This document shows positions 8,535 to 16,905 of a stretch of 51,693 nt of DNA, piece by piece. Origin of the DNA: an uncultured Ruminococcus sp. (GTDB lineage: Bacteria; Bacillota; Clostridia; Oscillospirales; Ruminococcaceae); contig UQYK01000007.1 in NCBI GenBank assembly GCA_900545285.1, forward strand, positions 1 to 51,693, written 5' to 3'. Position 1 is the first letter of the stretch. Every line of letters begins with the position of its first letter. The position numbers and the translations under genes were made by a program. The notes under the pieces were generated by a model. That model did no database searches. It had not been told where the DNA came from and was given only the letters and a program-made list of their open reading frames with translations.

Positions 8535-9437
8535 TTATCTCTTTGTGAGTTTTTTCGCTGCAAAGCTGGAAAGGGCATTGATTAAAATTACCAGAACCAG
8601 CAGTACAACAGCAGTAGCATAGGCTGCATCCATGTACTTTCCTTCACAAAGAAGCTGATACATATGCACGGCCAATGTGCGGCACGGTTTAAATAATCCG
8701 GTGCAGACATCTGTAGAGGTACCTGCGGTGTACATGAGCGCCGCTGTTTCACCAACAATTCGTCCGATGGCCAGAATTACACCAGCCAGAATTCCCGGTA
8801 CTGAACTGGGAAGAATAATCCGGAAAATGGTGCGGAGACGGCCGGCACCCAAGCCGAAGCTGCCCTCCCGGAAGGAATCCGGCACACTGAGCAGCGCCTC
8901 CTCTGTGGTACGCATAATCAGCGGAAGCACCATCAGCGCCATGGTAATGGCACCGCCCAGCAGTGAATAGCTGAACTTGCAGGCCACCACAAATGCCAGG
9001 AATCCAAACAAACCAAATACAATGGACGGGATTCCCTGCAAGGTTTCCGTTGTCATCCGGATGATTTTCACCAGTGTCATCTGAAATTTGCTGCCCCGGT
9101 TGGAATATTCCACCAGATAAATGGCAGAGAACACACCAATCGGCACGGCAATGACCAACGTAAGCAGCGTCATCAGCAGCGTGTTCAGAATTGCCGGCGT
9201 CATGGAACAGTTCTCCGTGGTATACTTCCATGCAAACATTGCCGGACGAATATTCGGCACGCCCTTTGCCACAATGTAAATGATCAGACTCAGCAGAACG
9301 CCTGCGGTAATCACCGCCGCTAGCACAGTCAGAAGCATGATCACAAAAGAACCAGGATGCCGTTTATAGGAAGCCAGCTTCTGCTTCCAGCTCTGTTGGT
9401 TGATGCCAACATTTTTTTCTTCACTACTCTTGCTCAT
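8535..9437 (-). CDS. pstA: Phosphate ABC transporter permease PstA
   Basis: A 300-residue membrane protein with six predicted segments; the first is at about 34-60 (FVIMLLTVLAAVITAGVLL). The cytoplasmic coupling motif region EALLSVPDSFREGSFGLGAGRLRTIFRIILP is the PstA version of the EAA loop. It overlaps the end of pstC by 4 bp (ATGA). The N-terminal tail of about 30 residues is polar and slightly longer than usual. Confidence 0.97.
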   Translation of the reverse strand: MSKSSEEKNVGINQQSWKQKLASYKRHPGSFVIMLLTVLAAVITAGVLLSLIIYIVAKGVPNIRPAMFAWKYTTENCSMTPAILNTLLMTLLTLVIAVPIGVFSAIYLVEYSNRGSKFQMTLVKIIRMTTETLQGIPSIVFGLFGFLAFVVACKFSYSLLGGAITMALMVLPLIMRTTEEALLSVPDSFREGSFGLGAGRLRTIFRIILPSSVPGILAGVILAIGRIVGETAALMYTAGTSTDVCTGLFKPCRTLAVHMYQLLCEGKYMDAAYATAVVLLVLVILINALSSFAAKKLTKR

Positions 9438-10285
9438 TTCTGCTCCTTCTTCTTGATCAGTGAGAAGCAGACGTTAATCAGCAGAATGAAGACAAACAAG
9501 ACAACACCTGTACCAATCAACGCGCCTCTGTGCAGATCTGTGGCATAACCCATTTCCATTACAATATTTGCTGTCATGGTACGAACACCGGACAGCAGGC
9601 TGGTGGGAATCACAGTCTGGTTTCCTGCAATCATGACAACTGCCATGGTTTCTCCGATTGCACGGCCGATTCCCAGAATCACGCCTGCCATAATACCCGA
9701 CTTTGCTGCCGGAAGCATTGCGCAGTAGACGCTTCGCTCATGGGTCGCACCCAGCGCCAGAGAGCCTTCATAATAGCTCTGGGGGACGGCACGGATTGAA
9801 GATTCTGAGATTTCAATAATGGTAGGCAGAATCATAATCCCCAGCAAAATTCCTGCTGTCAAAACGCTCTTGCCGCTTCCGCCGAACAGATTCTGCATCA
9901 TGGGAACGATGACAACCAATCCGAAAAAGCCGTATACAATGGACGGGATTCCGGCCAGAAGCGAGATCGCCGGCTTTAAAATCCGATACAGCTTCTTGGG
10001 GCAAAACTTCGCCATAAATACGGAGCAGAGCAGTCCGATGGGAACCCCGACCAGAATGGCAATTGCAGTAGCATAAATGCTGCCGATAATCATGGGAAGT
10101 ATGCCGAATTGTCCTTCCTGGGGCTTCCAGATAATGCCGCTCAGGAATTTCAGCGGCCCGATTTCTGCAATTGCCGGAAATCCGTTGACGAACAAAAAGC
10201 CGCAGATCAGGACAACTGCCAAAATAGAGACGCATGCCGCCACCAGAAACACAGCCCTCATGATGGACTCACGATATTTTTTCAT
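9434..10285 (-). CDS. pstC: Phosphate ABC transporter permease PstC
   Basis: A 283-residue permease with six predicted membrane segments. It has the EAA-like loop ESSIRAVPQSYYEGSLALGATHERSVY and the conserved GIPSIVYGFFGL stretch. It forms the translocation path with PstA. GGAG lies about 12 nt upstream of the ATG. It sits between pstS and pstA. Confidence 0.97.
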   Translation of the reverse strand: MKKYRESIMRAVFLVAACVSILAVVLICGFLFVNGFPAIAEIGPLKFLSGIIWKPQEGQFGILPMIIGSIYATAIAILVGVPIGLLCSVFMAKFCPKKLYRILKPAISLLAGIPSIVYGFFGLVVIVPMMQNLFGGSGKSVLTAGILLGIMILPTIIEISESSIRAVPQSYYEGSLALGATHERSVYCAMLPAAKSGIMAGVILGIGRAIGETMAVVMIAGNQTVIPTSLLSGVRTMTANIVMEMGYATDLHRGALIGTGVVLFVFILLINVCFSLIKKKEQK

Positions 10286-10347
10286 GGTATGTTATTTCTC
10301 CTCTCCGAGAGAGTGCGCAACACGTGCATCGAATGCGGATATACGAT

Positions 10348-11199
10348 TTACTTGGATTCCAGTGCAGACCACTCTGTGATCTCACCGGTATAAACCTGCT
10401 TAATCTGGTCTGTGGAAATTTCGTCCAGAGAGTTGTCCTTGTTGACAATTACAGCAATACCGTCCATTGCCAGAACTGTGCTGGTAACACCAGTTTCGCT
10501 GTCTTTCAGTTCACGGGATGCCATACCGATATCGCAAACGCCTTCCTGTGTGGAAGTTACACCAGTGGTAGAGTCACTCTGCTGTACATCTACTGTAACA
10601 TCCGGATTAACGCTGGCATATGCTTCCTTCAGCTTTGTCATAACCGGTGTAACAGAAGAAGAACCGGCAACCACTACATTGCCCTTTGCACCGTTTGAAG
10701 TGTAGGCTGCAGCACCCTGTGCAACATAGCCTTCCTTGTTGATGACTTCTGCTGCATCTGTGCTCATGATATAATTGTAAAAGTCCTGGGCAGCATCGCT
10801 CAGATTTTCGCCATCCTTGAGCACCAGGTTAAATGGTCTGGAAATCGAATAGCTGCCGTCTGCAACTGTGTCTGCGCTTGGCTCTACGCCGTCTACCTTC
10901 AGTGCCTTTACGCTGTCGTCCAGAGAGCCAACGGAAACATAGCCAATTGCAGCAGTGTTTCCGGCAACGGTGGTCAGCATAACGGCGGTGCTGTTGGTAA
11001 CTTCTGCACTGGAAACAGTGTTGTCCTTGTCATCCTGCAAAATGCCGCACAGCTCTGTGAAAGCACCTCTGGTACCAGAGCCATCCTCACGTGTGATTAC
11101 AGAAATCGCACCAGATGTGCCGCCGCATCCGGTAAAGCTACCTGCCAGAACGCCCAATGCTGCAACTGCTGCAAATACTTTTACACTTTTTTTCATCAT
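10348..11199 (-). CDS. pstS: Phosphate-binding lipoprotein PstS
   Basis: A 283-residue extracellular phosphate receptor. It has a lipoprotein signal with lipobox FTGC (Cys25), then the phosphate-binding loop SVITREDGSGTRGAFTEL and a second domain with VVAGSSSVTPVMTKL. This is the clostridial PstS type with domain-swapped halves. Two ATG codons are adjacent (11199 and 11196); the second is better spaced from the GGAG site. First gene of the operon, under the PhoP-box promoter upstream. Confidence 0.96.
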   Translation of the reverse strand: MMKKSVKVFAAVAALGVLAGSFTGCGGTSGAISVITREDGSGTRGAFTELCGILQDDKDNTVSSAEVTNSTAVMLTTVAGNTAAIGYVSVGSLDDSVKALKVDGVEPSADTVADGSYSISRPFNLVLKDGENLSDAAQDFYNYIMSTDAAEVINKEGYVAQGAAAYTSNGAKGNVVVAGSSSVTPVMTKLKEAYASVNPDVTVDVQQSDSTTGVTSTQEGVCDIGMASRELKDSETGVTSTVLAMDGIAVIVNKDNSLDEISTDQIKQVYTGEITEWSALESK

Positions 11200-11297
11200 A
11201 ATACTCCATTCCTCTCTGTGTACACTTCACTATGCACACGCAAAACCCGTTCCGAAGTGGAACTGCATCTATGTTCTTTGTTCCAATGAACAACTTT

Positions 11298-11387
11298 ATT
11301 ATAACAATTCTATGTAAAGTCTGCCAGCACAGCTATGTTAAATCTATGCTAAATGTTAAATCTCAGACTAAGGGCAGTGTTAAATCT
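11298..11387 (-). promoter_or_regulatory. pstS promoter with three PhoP-box-like repeats
   Basis: On the minus strand a perfect -10 box TATAAT (11303-11298) lies about 100 bp before pstS. The -35 position (11326-11321, TGGCAG) is poor. Upstream are three exact copies of AGATTTAACA, at 11336-11345, 11354-11363 and 11378-11387, plus a degenerate TTAGCA at 11347-11352. The core TTAACA resembles the Bacillus PhoP box. A weak -35 with activator repeats just upstream fits a promoter that needs phosphorylated PhoP. Confidence 0.8.
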
Positions 11388-11460
11388 GAAAACAGCACGC
11401 AATTTCCGTATTTTTTGAAAGAAAAAGCAGAAAGAACCGCATTTTTCTTTCGAAAATCAG

Positions 11461-11489
11461 TTGCACTTTTCTGAAAAATATGCTATACT
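11461..11489 (+). promoter_or_regulatory. Promoter of the nitroreductase gene
   Basis: -35 TTGCAC (11461-11466) and -10 TATACT (11484-11489), 17 bp apart, with TATG just before the -10 box. Confidence 0.75.
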
Positions 11490-11510
11490 ATTATCGTTTC
11501 AAAAAATCGC

Positions 11511-11539
11511 GGCATACAATTTTCAAACAATTGTATGCC
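11511..11539 (+). promoter_or_regulatory. Candidate operator: 11-bp perfect inverted repeat
   Basis: GGCATACAATT (11511-11521) and its exact complement (11529-11539) are separated by 7 nt. The repeat lies about 20-50 bp after the -10 box and ends about 20 nt before the start codon. It has no following T run, so it is more likely a repressor site, or a hairpin in the leader that affects translation, than a terminator. Confidence 0.6.
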
Positions 11540-11561
11540 CAAAAAGAAAGGAAGCTGTGCT

Positions 11562-12098
11562 ATGCATTTTACAGAACTCGCGAAAAAAAGATGCTCTGTC
11601 CGCTCCTATGCAGACAAGCCCCTGGATCCGCAGCAGCTCCAGGCGATATTAGAAGCCGGCCGTCTGGCACCCACCGGCAAGAATCACCAGCCCCAGCGGC
11701 TGCTGGTGGTACAGTCTCCGGAAGGCCTTGCCAAAATGGCAAAGGCCATGCACAACCAAAATGCCTATACCGCAAAGGCTGTGATTCTGGTCTGCGCCGA
11801 TACCACAGACTGCTGGGTTCGCAGCTTCGATGCTCACTGCATCCATGAAATTGATGCTTCTATTGTTACAACATACATGATGCTGGCTGCCACAGAACAG
11901 GGTGTTGGTTCTCTTTGGGTTGAACGCTTTGATCCGGAAATCATCCGGGAAGAATTCGCACTGCCCGATCACTACATCCCCGAAGCGCTGCTCTGCCTGG
12001 GCTATGCCAATCCGGAAGCTGTCAAATCCCCGGAGCGCTATGACACAGAAAGAAAGCCTCTGGAAGAAACCGTCTGGTTTGAGTCCTTTGATGCCTGA
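11562..12098 (+). CDS. Nitroreductase family flavoprotein
   Basis: A 178-residue FMN-dependent oxidoreductase. The N-terminal KKRCSVRSYADKPLDPQQL and EAGRLAPTGKNHQPQR form the usual FMN phosphate-binding region, and the C-terminal part has GSLWVERFDPEIIREEFALPDHYIP followed by LGYAN. It uses NAD(P)H to reduce nitro, quinone or related substrates; the true substrate is unknown. ATG 11562 is chosen because AGAAAGGAAG precedes it; an earlier in-frame ATG at 11535 lies inside the inverted repeat. Single-gene unit with promoter and terminator. Confidence 0.93.
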   Translation: MHFTELAKKRCSVRSYADKPLDPQQLQAILEAGRLAPTGKNHQPQRLLVVQSPEGLAKMAKAMHNQNAYTAKAVILVCADTTDCWVRSFDAHCIHEIDASIVTTYMMLAATEQGVGSLWVERFDPEIIREEFALPDHYIPEALLCLGYANPEAVKSPERYDTERKPLEETVWFESFDA

Positions 12099-12160
12099 AT
12101 CTGAAAACAGCTATAAAAAATCGCCCCCATGGAAACCTCCTATGGGAGCAACACGTTTGC

Positions 12161-12210
12161 ACAGCAGCCTGCAACGCCATTAAGCATGGTTTGCAGGCTG
12201 CTGTTTTTTT
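12161..12210 (+). terminator. Terminator of the nitroreductase gene
   Basis: A 14-bp perfect stem, ACAGCAGCCTGCAA (12161-12174) with 12191-12204, followed by seven T. The stem overlaps the 3' end of the convergent membrane-protein gene, whose last codons and stop lie in the loop and right arm. Confidence 0.9.
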
Positions 12211-12932
12211 GTTTTCCACCGGCGAACCAGCGCCGGAATGCCATACATGCCTGTCCAGATCAGCAGCATCAGTACCGGCAGACCAATGCGGTAATTGCCA
12301 AAGACCGTCCCGAACCACTCCAGCGGCGACCCGGCAGAAGATCTCGACAGAAAGAAAAAGTTCGTCCCGAACCTGCGGTTCACCATTGCAATGGGAATGC
12401 TCATCGCCGCCAGACACCCAAAGCAGAACGGGAGCCGCTTCCAGTTCGGCCGGAGCACATGCCGCGCCAGCAAAACTGCCGGAATCATCACCAGTACACC
12501 GTGCAGCAAAAAGCTGTGCAGGCTGTAGAAATTCCACAGGGGCAGCGAAAACCAGTTCGGAAACAGCAGCGCCAGGCATGCACCAGGCAGAGAAAGACTG
12601 TACACCAGCTCCAGCAGCAACGGATGCGGCTTTCGCACCGCCGCAAATTCGATCCATATAGAAATACCGCATAAATCTAAGGGCAGGTAGGTTGGCCGAA
12701 ACTGATGGGTTACTCCCAGAATCAGATCCTTTCCCAGTTCCAGAACAATCATGCTCCATGACAAAATACAGAGCAAACGCCGCACCGTTGTTTCCTTCCA
12801 TTTGCGGCAGGAAATGGAAACCGCCAGCACCGCCAGCAAAATGCCGCCCATCCAAAGCAAGTGGGGCAGATGAAACAGCGCAAATCCCAGCCCCGCAGGA
12901 ACTTTTTCCTGAATAATCCAGAAATACGGCAA
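12180..12932 (-). CDS. YwaF/TMEM164-like integral membrane protein (TIGR02206 type)
   Basis: A 250-residue protein with six or seven predicted membrane helices. The N-terminal FALFHLPHLLWMGGILL, the LPLDLCGISIWIEF segment and the NFYSLHSFLLHGVLVMIPAVLL helix match the family of Bacillus YwaF, related to eukaryotic TMEM164. Histidines in membrane helices (FHLPHL and LHSFLLHG) recall the conserved polar residues of the family. Bacterial function is not established; TMEM164 acts as a phospholipid acyltransferase, so a lipid role is possible but is only inference here. The start is ATG 12932; GGGAGAGG precedes it closely. It is isolated between the nitroreductase and the collagen-like gene. Confidence 0.82.
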   Translation of the reverse strand: MPYFWIIQEKVPAGLGFALFHLPHLLWMGGILLAVLAVSISCRKWKETTVRRLLCILSWSMIVLELGKDLILGVTHQFRPTYLPLDLCGISIWIEFAAVRKPHPLLLELVYSLSLPGACLALLFPNWFSLPLWNFYSLHSFLLHGVLVMIPAVLLARHVLRPNWKRLPFCFGCLAAMSIPIAMVNRRFGTNFFFLSRSSAGSPLEWFGTVFGNYRIGLPVLMLLIWTGMYGIPALVRRWKTKKQQPANHA

Positions 12933-13018
12933 AGCCTCTCCCCTCTTTCCACAGCATATCGCTTTCTCTATTTATCAGTATAGCGCATTTTCTCGTCGAA
13001 TACAAGTTCTTTTCTGCA

Positions 13019-13054
13019 AAAAAAGGATTGCCTCAGCAAAGACAACCCTTTTTT
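13019..13054 (-). terminator. Terminator of the collagen-like gene
   Basis: On the minus strand AAAAAAGGGTTGTC (13054-13041) pairs with 13032-13019, with two G-U pairs and an 8-nt loop, followed by T. It begins 4 bp after the collagen-like stop codon. Confidence 0.85.
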
Positions 13055-13057
13055 CTG

Positions 13058-13570
13058 TTATTCTAATTTCAGCAGACCTGCTTGCCGCAGGTTATTCAAC
13101 AAAAGATTGAACTGTTCTACAATATTTTCTGTTCCTGTTGCATCCGGAACTGCGGCAGCTGCCGCCACAGTCCCTTCTGGTCCGGTTGCACCGGTCGGGC
13201 CAGTAGGACCAGTTGCACCCGTGGGGCCGGTTGCGCCTACTGCACCGTCTGCACCTGTTGCACCCGTAGGGCCGGTGGCTCCCATTGCACCGTCTGCGCC
13301 TGTTGCACCCGTGGGGCCGGTGGGGCCGGTGGCTCCCACTGCACCGTCTGCACCTGTCGCACCCGTAGGGCCGGTGGCCCCCACTGCACCGTCTGCACCT
13401 GTCGCACCCGTGGGGCCGGTGGCTCCCACTGCACCAGCAGGCCCTGTCGCACCAACCGGGCCAGTCACACCCGGCGGCCCTTGCAGGCAGCAGGGAGACG
13501 GCGGTGGAACCGGAACACAGCATCGGCCGTCCGGCCGCTCCGGTATTTCGCCGCAATTACAATATGCCAT
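13058..13570 (-). CDS. Collagen-like GXY-repeat protein
   Basis: A 170-residue protein in three parts. The N-terminus (1-30) is rich in Cys and Pro: CNCGEIP, RCCVP, PPPSPCCLQ. Residues 31-135 are 35 uninterrupted G-X-Y triplets, mostly GAT, GPT, GAD and GAV, which should form a collagen triple helix. The C-terminus (136-170) has an Ala run, then NIVEQFNLLLNNLRQAGLL, which could be an amphipathic trimerising helix. No signal peptide or LPXTG motif is seen, as in some exosporium collagens such as BclA, so how it leaves the cell is unclear. Many Y positions are Thr, the residue glycosylated in BclA. GGAAAGGAG lies before the ATG, and the gene follows a glycosyltransferase at 36 bp. Confidence 0.9.
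   Translation of the reverse strand: MAYCNCGEIPERPDGRCCVPVPPPSPCCLQGPPGVTGPVGATGPAGAVGATGPTGATGADGAVGATGPTGATGADGAVGATGPTGPTGATGADGAMGATGPTGATGADGAVGATGPTGATGPTGPTGATGPEGTVAAAAAVPDATGTENIVEQFNLLLNNLRQAGLLKLE
13202..13435 (-). repeat. 45-bp tandem repeats in the collagen-like gene
   Basis: Residues 46-123 are five copies of a 15-residue unit of the form GAV-GAT-GPT-GAT-GAD. The third copy has one extra GPT, the fourth has GAM for GAV, and the fifth ends in GPT. At the DNA level the copies are nearly identical, so copy number can vary by recombination or slippage. Confidence 0.88.
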
Positions 13571-13606
13571 ATCTCAAGACTCCTTTCCACAAAACTCAAG
13601 CGGTTT

Positions 13607-14686
13607 TCACTTGGCTTCTGTCATAATCCCTTTTGAAGCAAAATATTGCCGGTTTTGTTCTACCGCCCGATCCTGCGGCCGAACGTTTCCGGCTAATGCA
13701 TTATATGCAGCGGCAGCAGAAATGTCCCCCATGCGATCATAACAGACACAAAGCTGCATTGCCGGAATATAGTCACAGCACGCCTGGTTGCGGAATCCCT
13801 CAAATGGATGCGCACCCTCCCGAATGGCAGTCTGATACCAGAATACTGCGGTTTTCCACTGCTCCTGTTTCATAAAGCATGCACCAATTTCACAGCAGAT
13901 TTCCGGCGTAGGCACGCCATACGAAAGCGCACGAAGCAGACTTTGCAGCGCCTGCTCCACCTGATTCCGCTTCTCATAAACCTTGGCGCACAGCAGGCAC
14001 GCGCCAATGCAGTCCGGCTCCCATCCCTTTCCCTCCTGCAAAAAGTGCCCCAGTACAGACAAGGCCGCTGTATCGGCACCGTGATCGATTAACTCCCGTC
14101 CGTAATAATACTGCTCCCTGGGAGAAAAGCGTTCTCCCTTCAACCGCTTTTGCTGATAGATCCGCAGATTGCGATCTGGATCTCCTGCCTTCTCCTTTCG
14201 ATGGAAAACGGCCGCATCCCCCATGCGGATAACACCATGGGGGACAACGGCTTCATGCACTGCCCCTTCAAACCGATAGCCCTTTGACCGCCGGAAAATC
14301 CGTTCCCGCTTTGAAATCAAATCCGGTTTTCCGGCAGAATCAAAGGACAGGACATAGGGCAAATACACCAGATCTGCATCCGGATTTTGCAGAATCTGTT
14401 TTAATCGTGCCCGGTTTTCGCCTTCAATGACATCATCTGCATCCAGCCACATCCAATAGTCCCCCACTGCCTGCTGAACTGTAAAGTTCCTTGCCGCCGA
14501 AAAATCGTCACACCAGGGGAAATCATAAATTTTCGCCTCAAACTGCGCCGCAATCGCTTTGGTTTCATCCACAGAGCCGGTATCTGCTATGATTATTTCG
14601 TCTACCAGATCTGCCACAGATTGCAGACAGCGCCCCAATACCTCTGCTTCGTCCCGAACAATCATGCATAAACTAATCAATGGCAT
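13607..14686 (-). CDS. Family 2 glycosyltransferase with C-terminal helical repeats
   Basis: A 359-residue cytoplasmic enzyme. The GT-A domain (1 to about 200) starts with ISLCMIVRDEAEVLGRCL, has ADTGSVDET at about 35-42 and the metal-binding motif LDADD (81-85). The C-terminal half (about 210-359) is TPR-like (repeated A-L-x-Y-x-x patterns), a known arrangement in protein glycosyltransferases. The start at 14686 has AAAGGGG upstream; the open frame continues further but without a site. The next gene codes for a Thr-rich collagen-like protein, so that protein is a likely acceptor (inference). The sugar donor cannot be read from the sequence. Confidence 0.88.
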   Translation of the reverse strand: MPLISLCMIVRDEAEVLGRCLQSVADLVDEIIIADTGSVDETKAIAAQFEAKIYDFPWCDDFSAARNFTVQQAVGDYWMWLDADDVIEGENRARLKQILQNPDADLVYLPYVLSFDSAGKPDLISKRERIFRRSKGYRFEGAVHEAVVPHGVIRMGDAAVFHRKEKAGDPDRNLRIYQQKRLKGERFSPREQYYYGRELIDHGADTAALSVLGHFLQEGKGWEPDCIGACLLCAKVYEKRNQVEQALQSLLRALSYGVPTPEICCEIGACFMKQEQWKTAVFWYQTAIREGAHPFEGFRNQACCDYIPAMQLCVCYDRMGDISAAAAYNALAGNVRPQDRAVEQNRQYFASKGIMTEAK

Positions 14687-14851
14687 AAAAAATACCCCTT
14701 TCGTCCCTTTCTTCGGATTTTTCCAAAGAAAAGTTTTCAAGCACCATTTTCCACAAAAAACAAACATTTCCAAAAAAATACTTGTTACATTTCTGGGAAA
14801 ACAGACTTCTTTGCAGTATATGCAGTTTTTTGTCGTTTTTGCCTGGACAGC

Positions 14852-14889
14852 AAAAGAACCTGCAATTTTACAGAATCACAGGTTCTTTT
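14852..14889 (-). terminator. Terminator of the LysR-type gene
   Basis: AAAAGAACCTG (minus strand, 14889-14879) pairs with CAGGTTCTTTT (14862-14852), 11 bp, with the T run in the 3' arm. Confidence 0.82.
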
Positions 14890-14909
14890 CAACGGGTGGA
14901 AAAGGTATC

Positions 14910-15851
14910 TTAAAAATGGTGCCGGAAATAAGTGCCCAGATTTTCCTGCACTTTCTTTTGCAGTTCCTCGGGCGTCTGCAGCAGCAGATTCCGAACAAAG
15001 GCGATGGGTTCCCGATCCATTCGTTCCCGCATGGACACAAAATAAATTTTTCCATACATGGACGGTGTATCAATGTAAATGCGTCCCAGTCGTCCTTCTT
15101 CCAGATCCTGCTTTGCCGTGCATTCCAGCAAAAATGCAAAGCCTGCCTTTTGCCGCAGCAATTCATTCAGCACCCAAAAGGAATCCACCTCTAAAACCGA
15201 GGCAAAGTCATAAAAGGAGAGGCCGCGGCTGTTGAGCTCGCGCCGCACCAGACTGCGCAGGCCGCAGCCTGGCTTCATCAAAAGAAGATGCTCCTCCAAC
15301 AGCTGCGGCAGTGTACAGCCGTACAACGCCTTTGCATGCTCCGGGTCTGAGACTGCAATAATCCGTTCCCGGTACAATTCCGTCGATTCTACCAGCATTG
15401 CCGGAATTTCTCCTTCCAGCACTGCAGCATCCAGTTCACCGCTCTGCAATTCCCGCAGAACCGTCCGGGTATCTGCCACATGCAGATGTACCCGCGGCGT
15501 TGTTCCAGCCCATTTCAGGCCGCAGAGAATCTGCATGGCAGGGGTAAAGGATGCAGACGGCGTAATTCCGATTTCCAAAAGGGGGGCCTGCTGGTGAAAG
15601 CCGGAAAGATGCTTCTGCACTTCCATTTCCTGCGCCCGGAGAATCAGTGCTTTGTTGTGCAGATATTCCCCGGCGGCTGTAATTTCAACACGCCGGCCGT
15701 CATATTGAAACAGCTGACACCCATAGTACTGTTCCAGAAACTTGATGTGCTGTGTCACAGACGGCTGTGTCAAATGTAGATGCGCCGCCGTTTTGGTATA
15801 GCTTTTGGTTTCACACAGTGACAGAAACGTATCCATCCGATAATCCAGCAT
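14910..15851 (-). CDS. LysR family transcriptional regulator
   Basis: A 313-residue regulator. The N-terminal winged helix (about 1-62) shows FLSLCETKSYTKTAAHLHLTQPSVTQHIKFLE, the standard LysR pattern. The effector domain (about 90-300) contains LLEIGITPSASFTPAMQIL. No gene next to it is an obvious target: gpsA is 43 bp upstream on the same strand and the glycosyltransferase follows a terminator. The effector is unknown. GGGAG lies about 13 nt before the ATG; a second in-frame ATG at 15836 is possible. Confidence 0.9.
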   Translation of the reverse strand: MLDYRMDTFLSLCETKSYTKTAAHLHLTQPSVTQHIKFLEQYYGCQLFQYDGRRVEITAAGEYLHNKALILRAQEMEVQKHLSGFHQQAPLLEIGITPSASFTPAMQILCGLKWAGTTPRVHLHVADTRTVLRELQSGELDAAVLEGEIPAMLVESTELYRERIIAVSDPEHAKALYGCTLPQLLEEHLLLMKPGCGLRSLVRRELNSRGLSFYDFASVLEVDSFWVLNELLRQKAGFAFLLECTAKQDLEEGRLGRIYIDTPSMYGKIYFVSMRERMDREPIAFVRNLLLQTPEELQKKVQENLGTYFRHHF

Positions 15852-15894
15852 CGGCGCATTGTCACTCCCTTCCCTGACTGTCTGCGTTTATCTC

Positions 15895-16893
15895 TTACTG
15901 AAACGGTTCATACTCGTGTTTTTTCGGGCGGCTCATGAGATTCTGCACTGCCTTTTTCGGACTTGCGCCGCAGAACAGCACCTGGTACAGCTGCTCTGTA
16001 ATCGGCATGGAAACCTGATGCTTCTGCGCCAGCTCCCAGGCAGCGTGACAACAATAATAGCCTTCTACCGTTCCCACCTGTTTTACGGCATCCTCCGGAG
16101 AAACGCCCTCGCCGATCAGAATTCCAGCGCGGCGGTTCCGGCTGTGCATACTGCAACAGGTAACAATGAGATCTCCGATTCCGGACAATCCGCTGAACGT
16201 TTCCGGCTTTCCGCCCATTTTCACGCCTAGATTGGTGATTTCGTGAATACCTCTGGTCATCAGGGCAGCCTTGGTATTATCACCGCATTTCAGGCCATCA
16301 CAAATTCCGGCCGCCAGTGCAATGATATTTTTCAACGCGCCGCCAATCTCACATCCCACCGGATCGTCATTGATATAAATCCGAAATGTGCTGCTGGAAA
16401 AGATGTCCTGTATTTTCAGCGCTGCTGCCTCCTGTACCGAAGCGGCCACAACGGAGGTGGGAACACCCCGGCCTACTTCCTCTGCATGGGACGGCCCTGT
16501 GATCACGCCTACTGCATGATGGGGATATTCCGACTGAATCACCTGACTCATAGTGAGATAGGTTTCTTCCTCCAATCCCTTGCTGGCATTGACCAGCAGA
16601 GCATCCCCGTCCAGATAGGGCTCCACCTGCTGTGCCACAGACCGAATGAAACGGGACGGCACCACAAAAACCACCACGGATTTTTCCTTCAGGCAGGTCG
16701 GATCACATGTGAACCGGATTTCCTTCGGAATCGGAACACCCGGCAGTTTTGTCTTATGTTCTCCGTCCCGGAGAATTGCGCTGACGATTTCTTCTGAGAT
16801 ATCCCAGACAGTCACATCATGATGATTTTGATGTGCAGCAATTGCAAGGCTGATTCCAAATCCCCCTGCACCAATGATCGCAATCTTTGCCAT
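15895..16893 (-). CDS. gpsA: Glycerol-3-phosphate dehydrogenase [NAD(P)+] GpsA
   Basis: A 332-residue cytoplasmic enzyme that reduces dihydroxyacetone phosphate to sn-glycerol 3-phosphate for phospholipid synthesis. It has the dinucleotide motif GAGGFG (8-13), the VNASKGLE and GPSHAEEV segments, the catalytic lysine region GALKNIIALAAG and NTKAALMTRG. AGGAGGGTACT precedes the ATG. It lies 12 bp after plsY, whose product uses the glycerol 3-phosphate made here. Confidence 0.97.
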   Translation of the reverse strand: MAKIAIIGAGGFGISLAIAAHQNHHDVTVWDISEEIVSAILRDGEHKTKLPGVPIPKEIRFTCDPTCLKEKSVVVFVVPSRFIRSVAQQVEPYLDGDALLVNASKGLEEETYLTMSQVIQSEYPHHAVGVITGPSHAEEVGRGVPTSVVAASVQEAAALKIQDIFSSSTFRIYINDDPVGCEIGGALKNIIALAAGICDGLKCGDNTKAALMTRGIHEITNLGVKMGGKPETFSGLSGIGDLIVTCCSMHSRNRRAGILIGEGVSPEDAVKQVGTVEGYYCCHAAWELAQKHQVSMPITEQLYQVLFCGASPKKAVQNLMSRPKKHEYEPFQ

Positions 16894-16905
16894 AGTACCC
16901 TCCTA

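Noticed and set aside
13202..13435. Short tandem repeats considered as a CRISPR array
   Set aside because: The 45-bp units follow each other with no unique spacers and code for GXY triplets.
13107..13742. A Pro/Ala/Val repeat protein on the plus strand (APVGPVAPT)
   Set aside because: This is the complement of the collagen GXY repeat. The minus strand has the ribosome site, start, terminator and operon partner.
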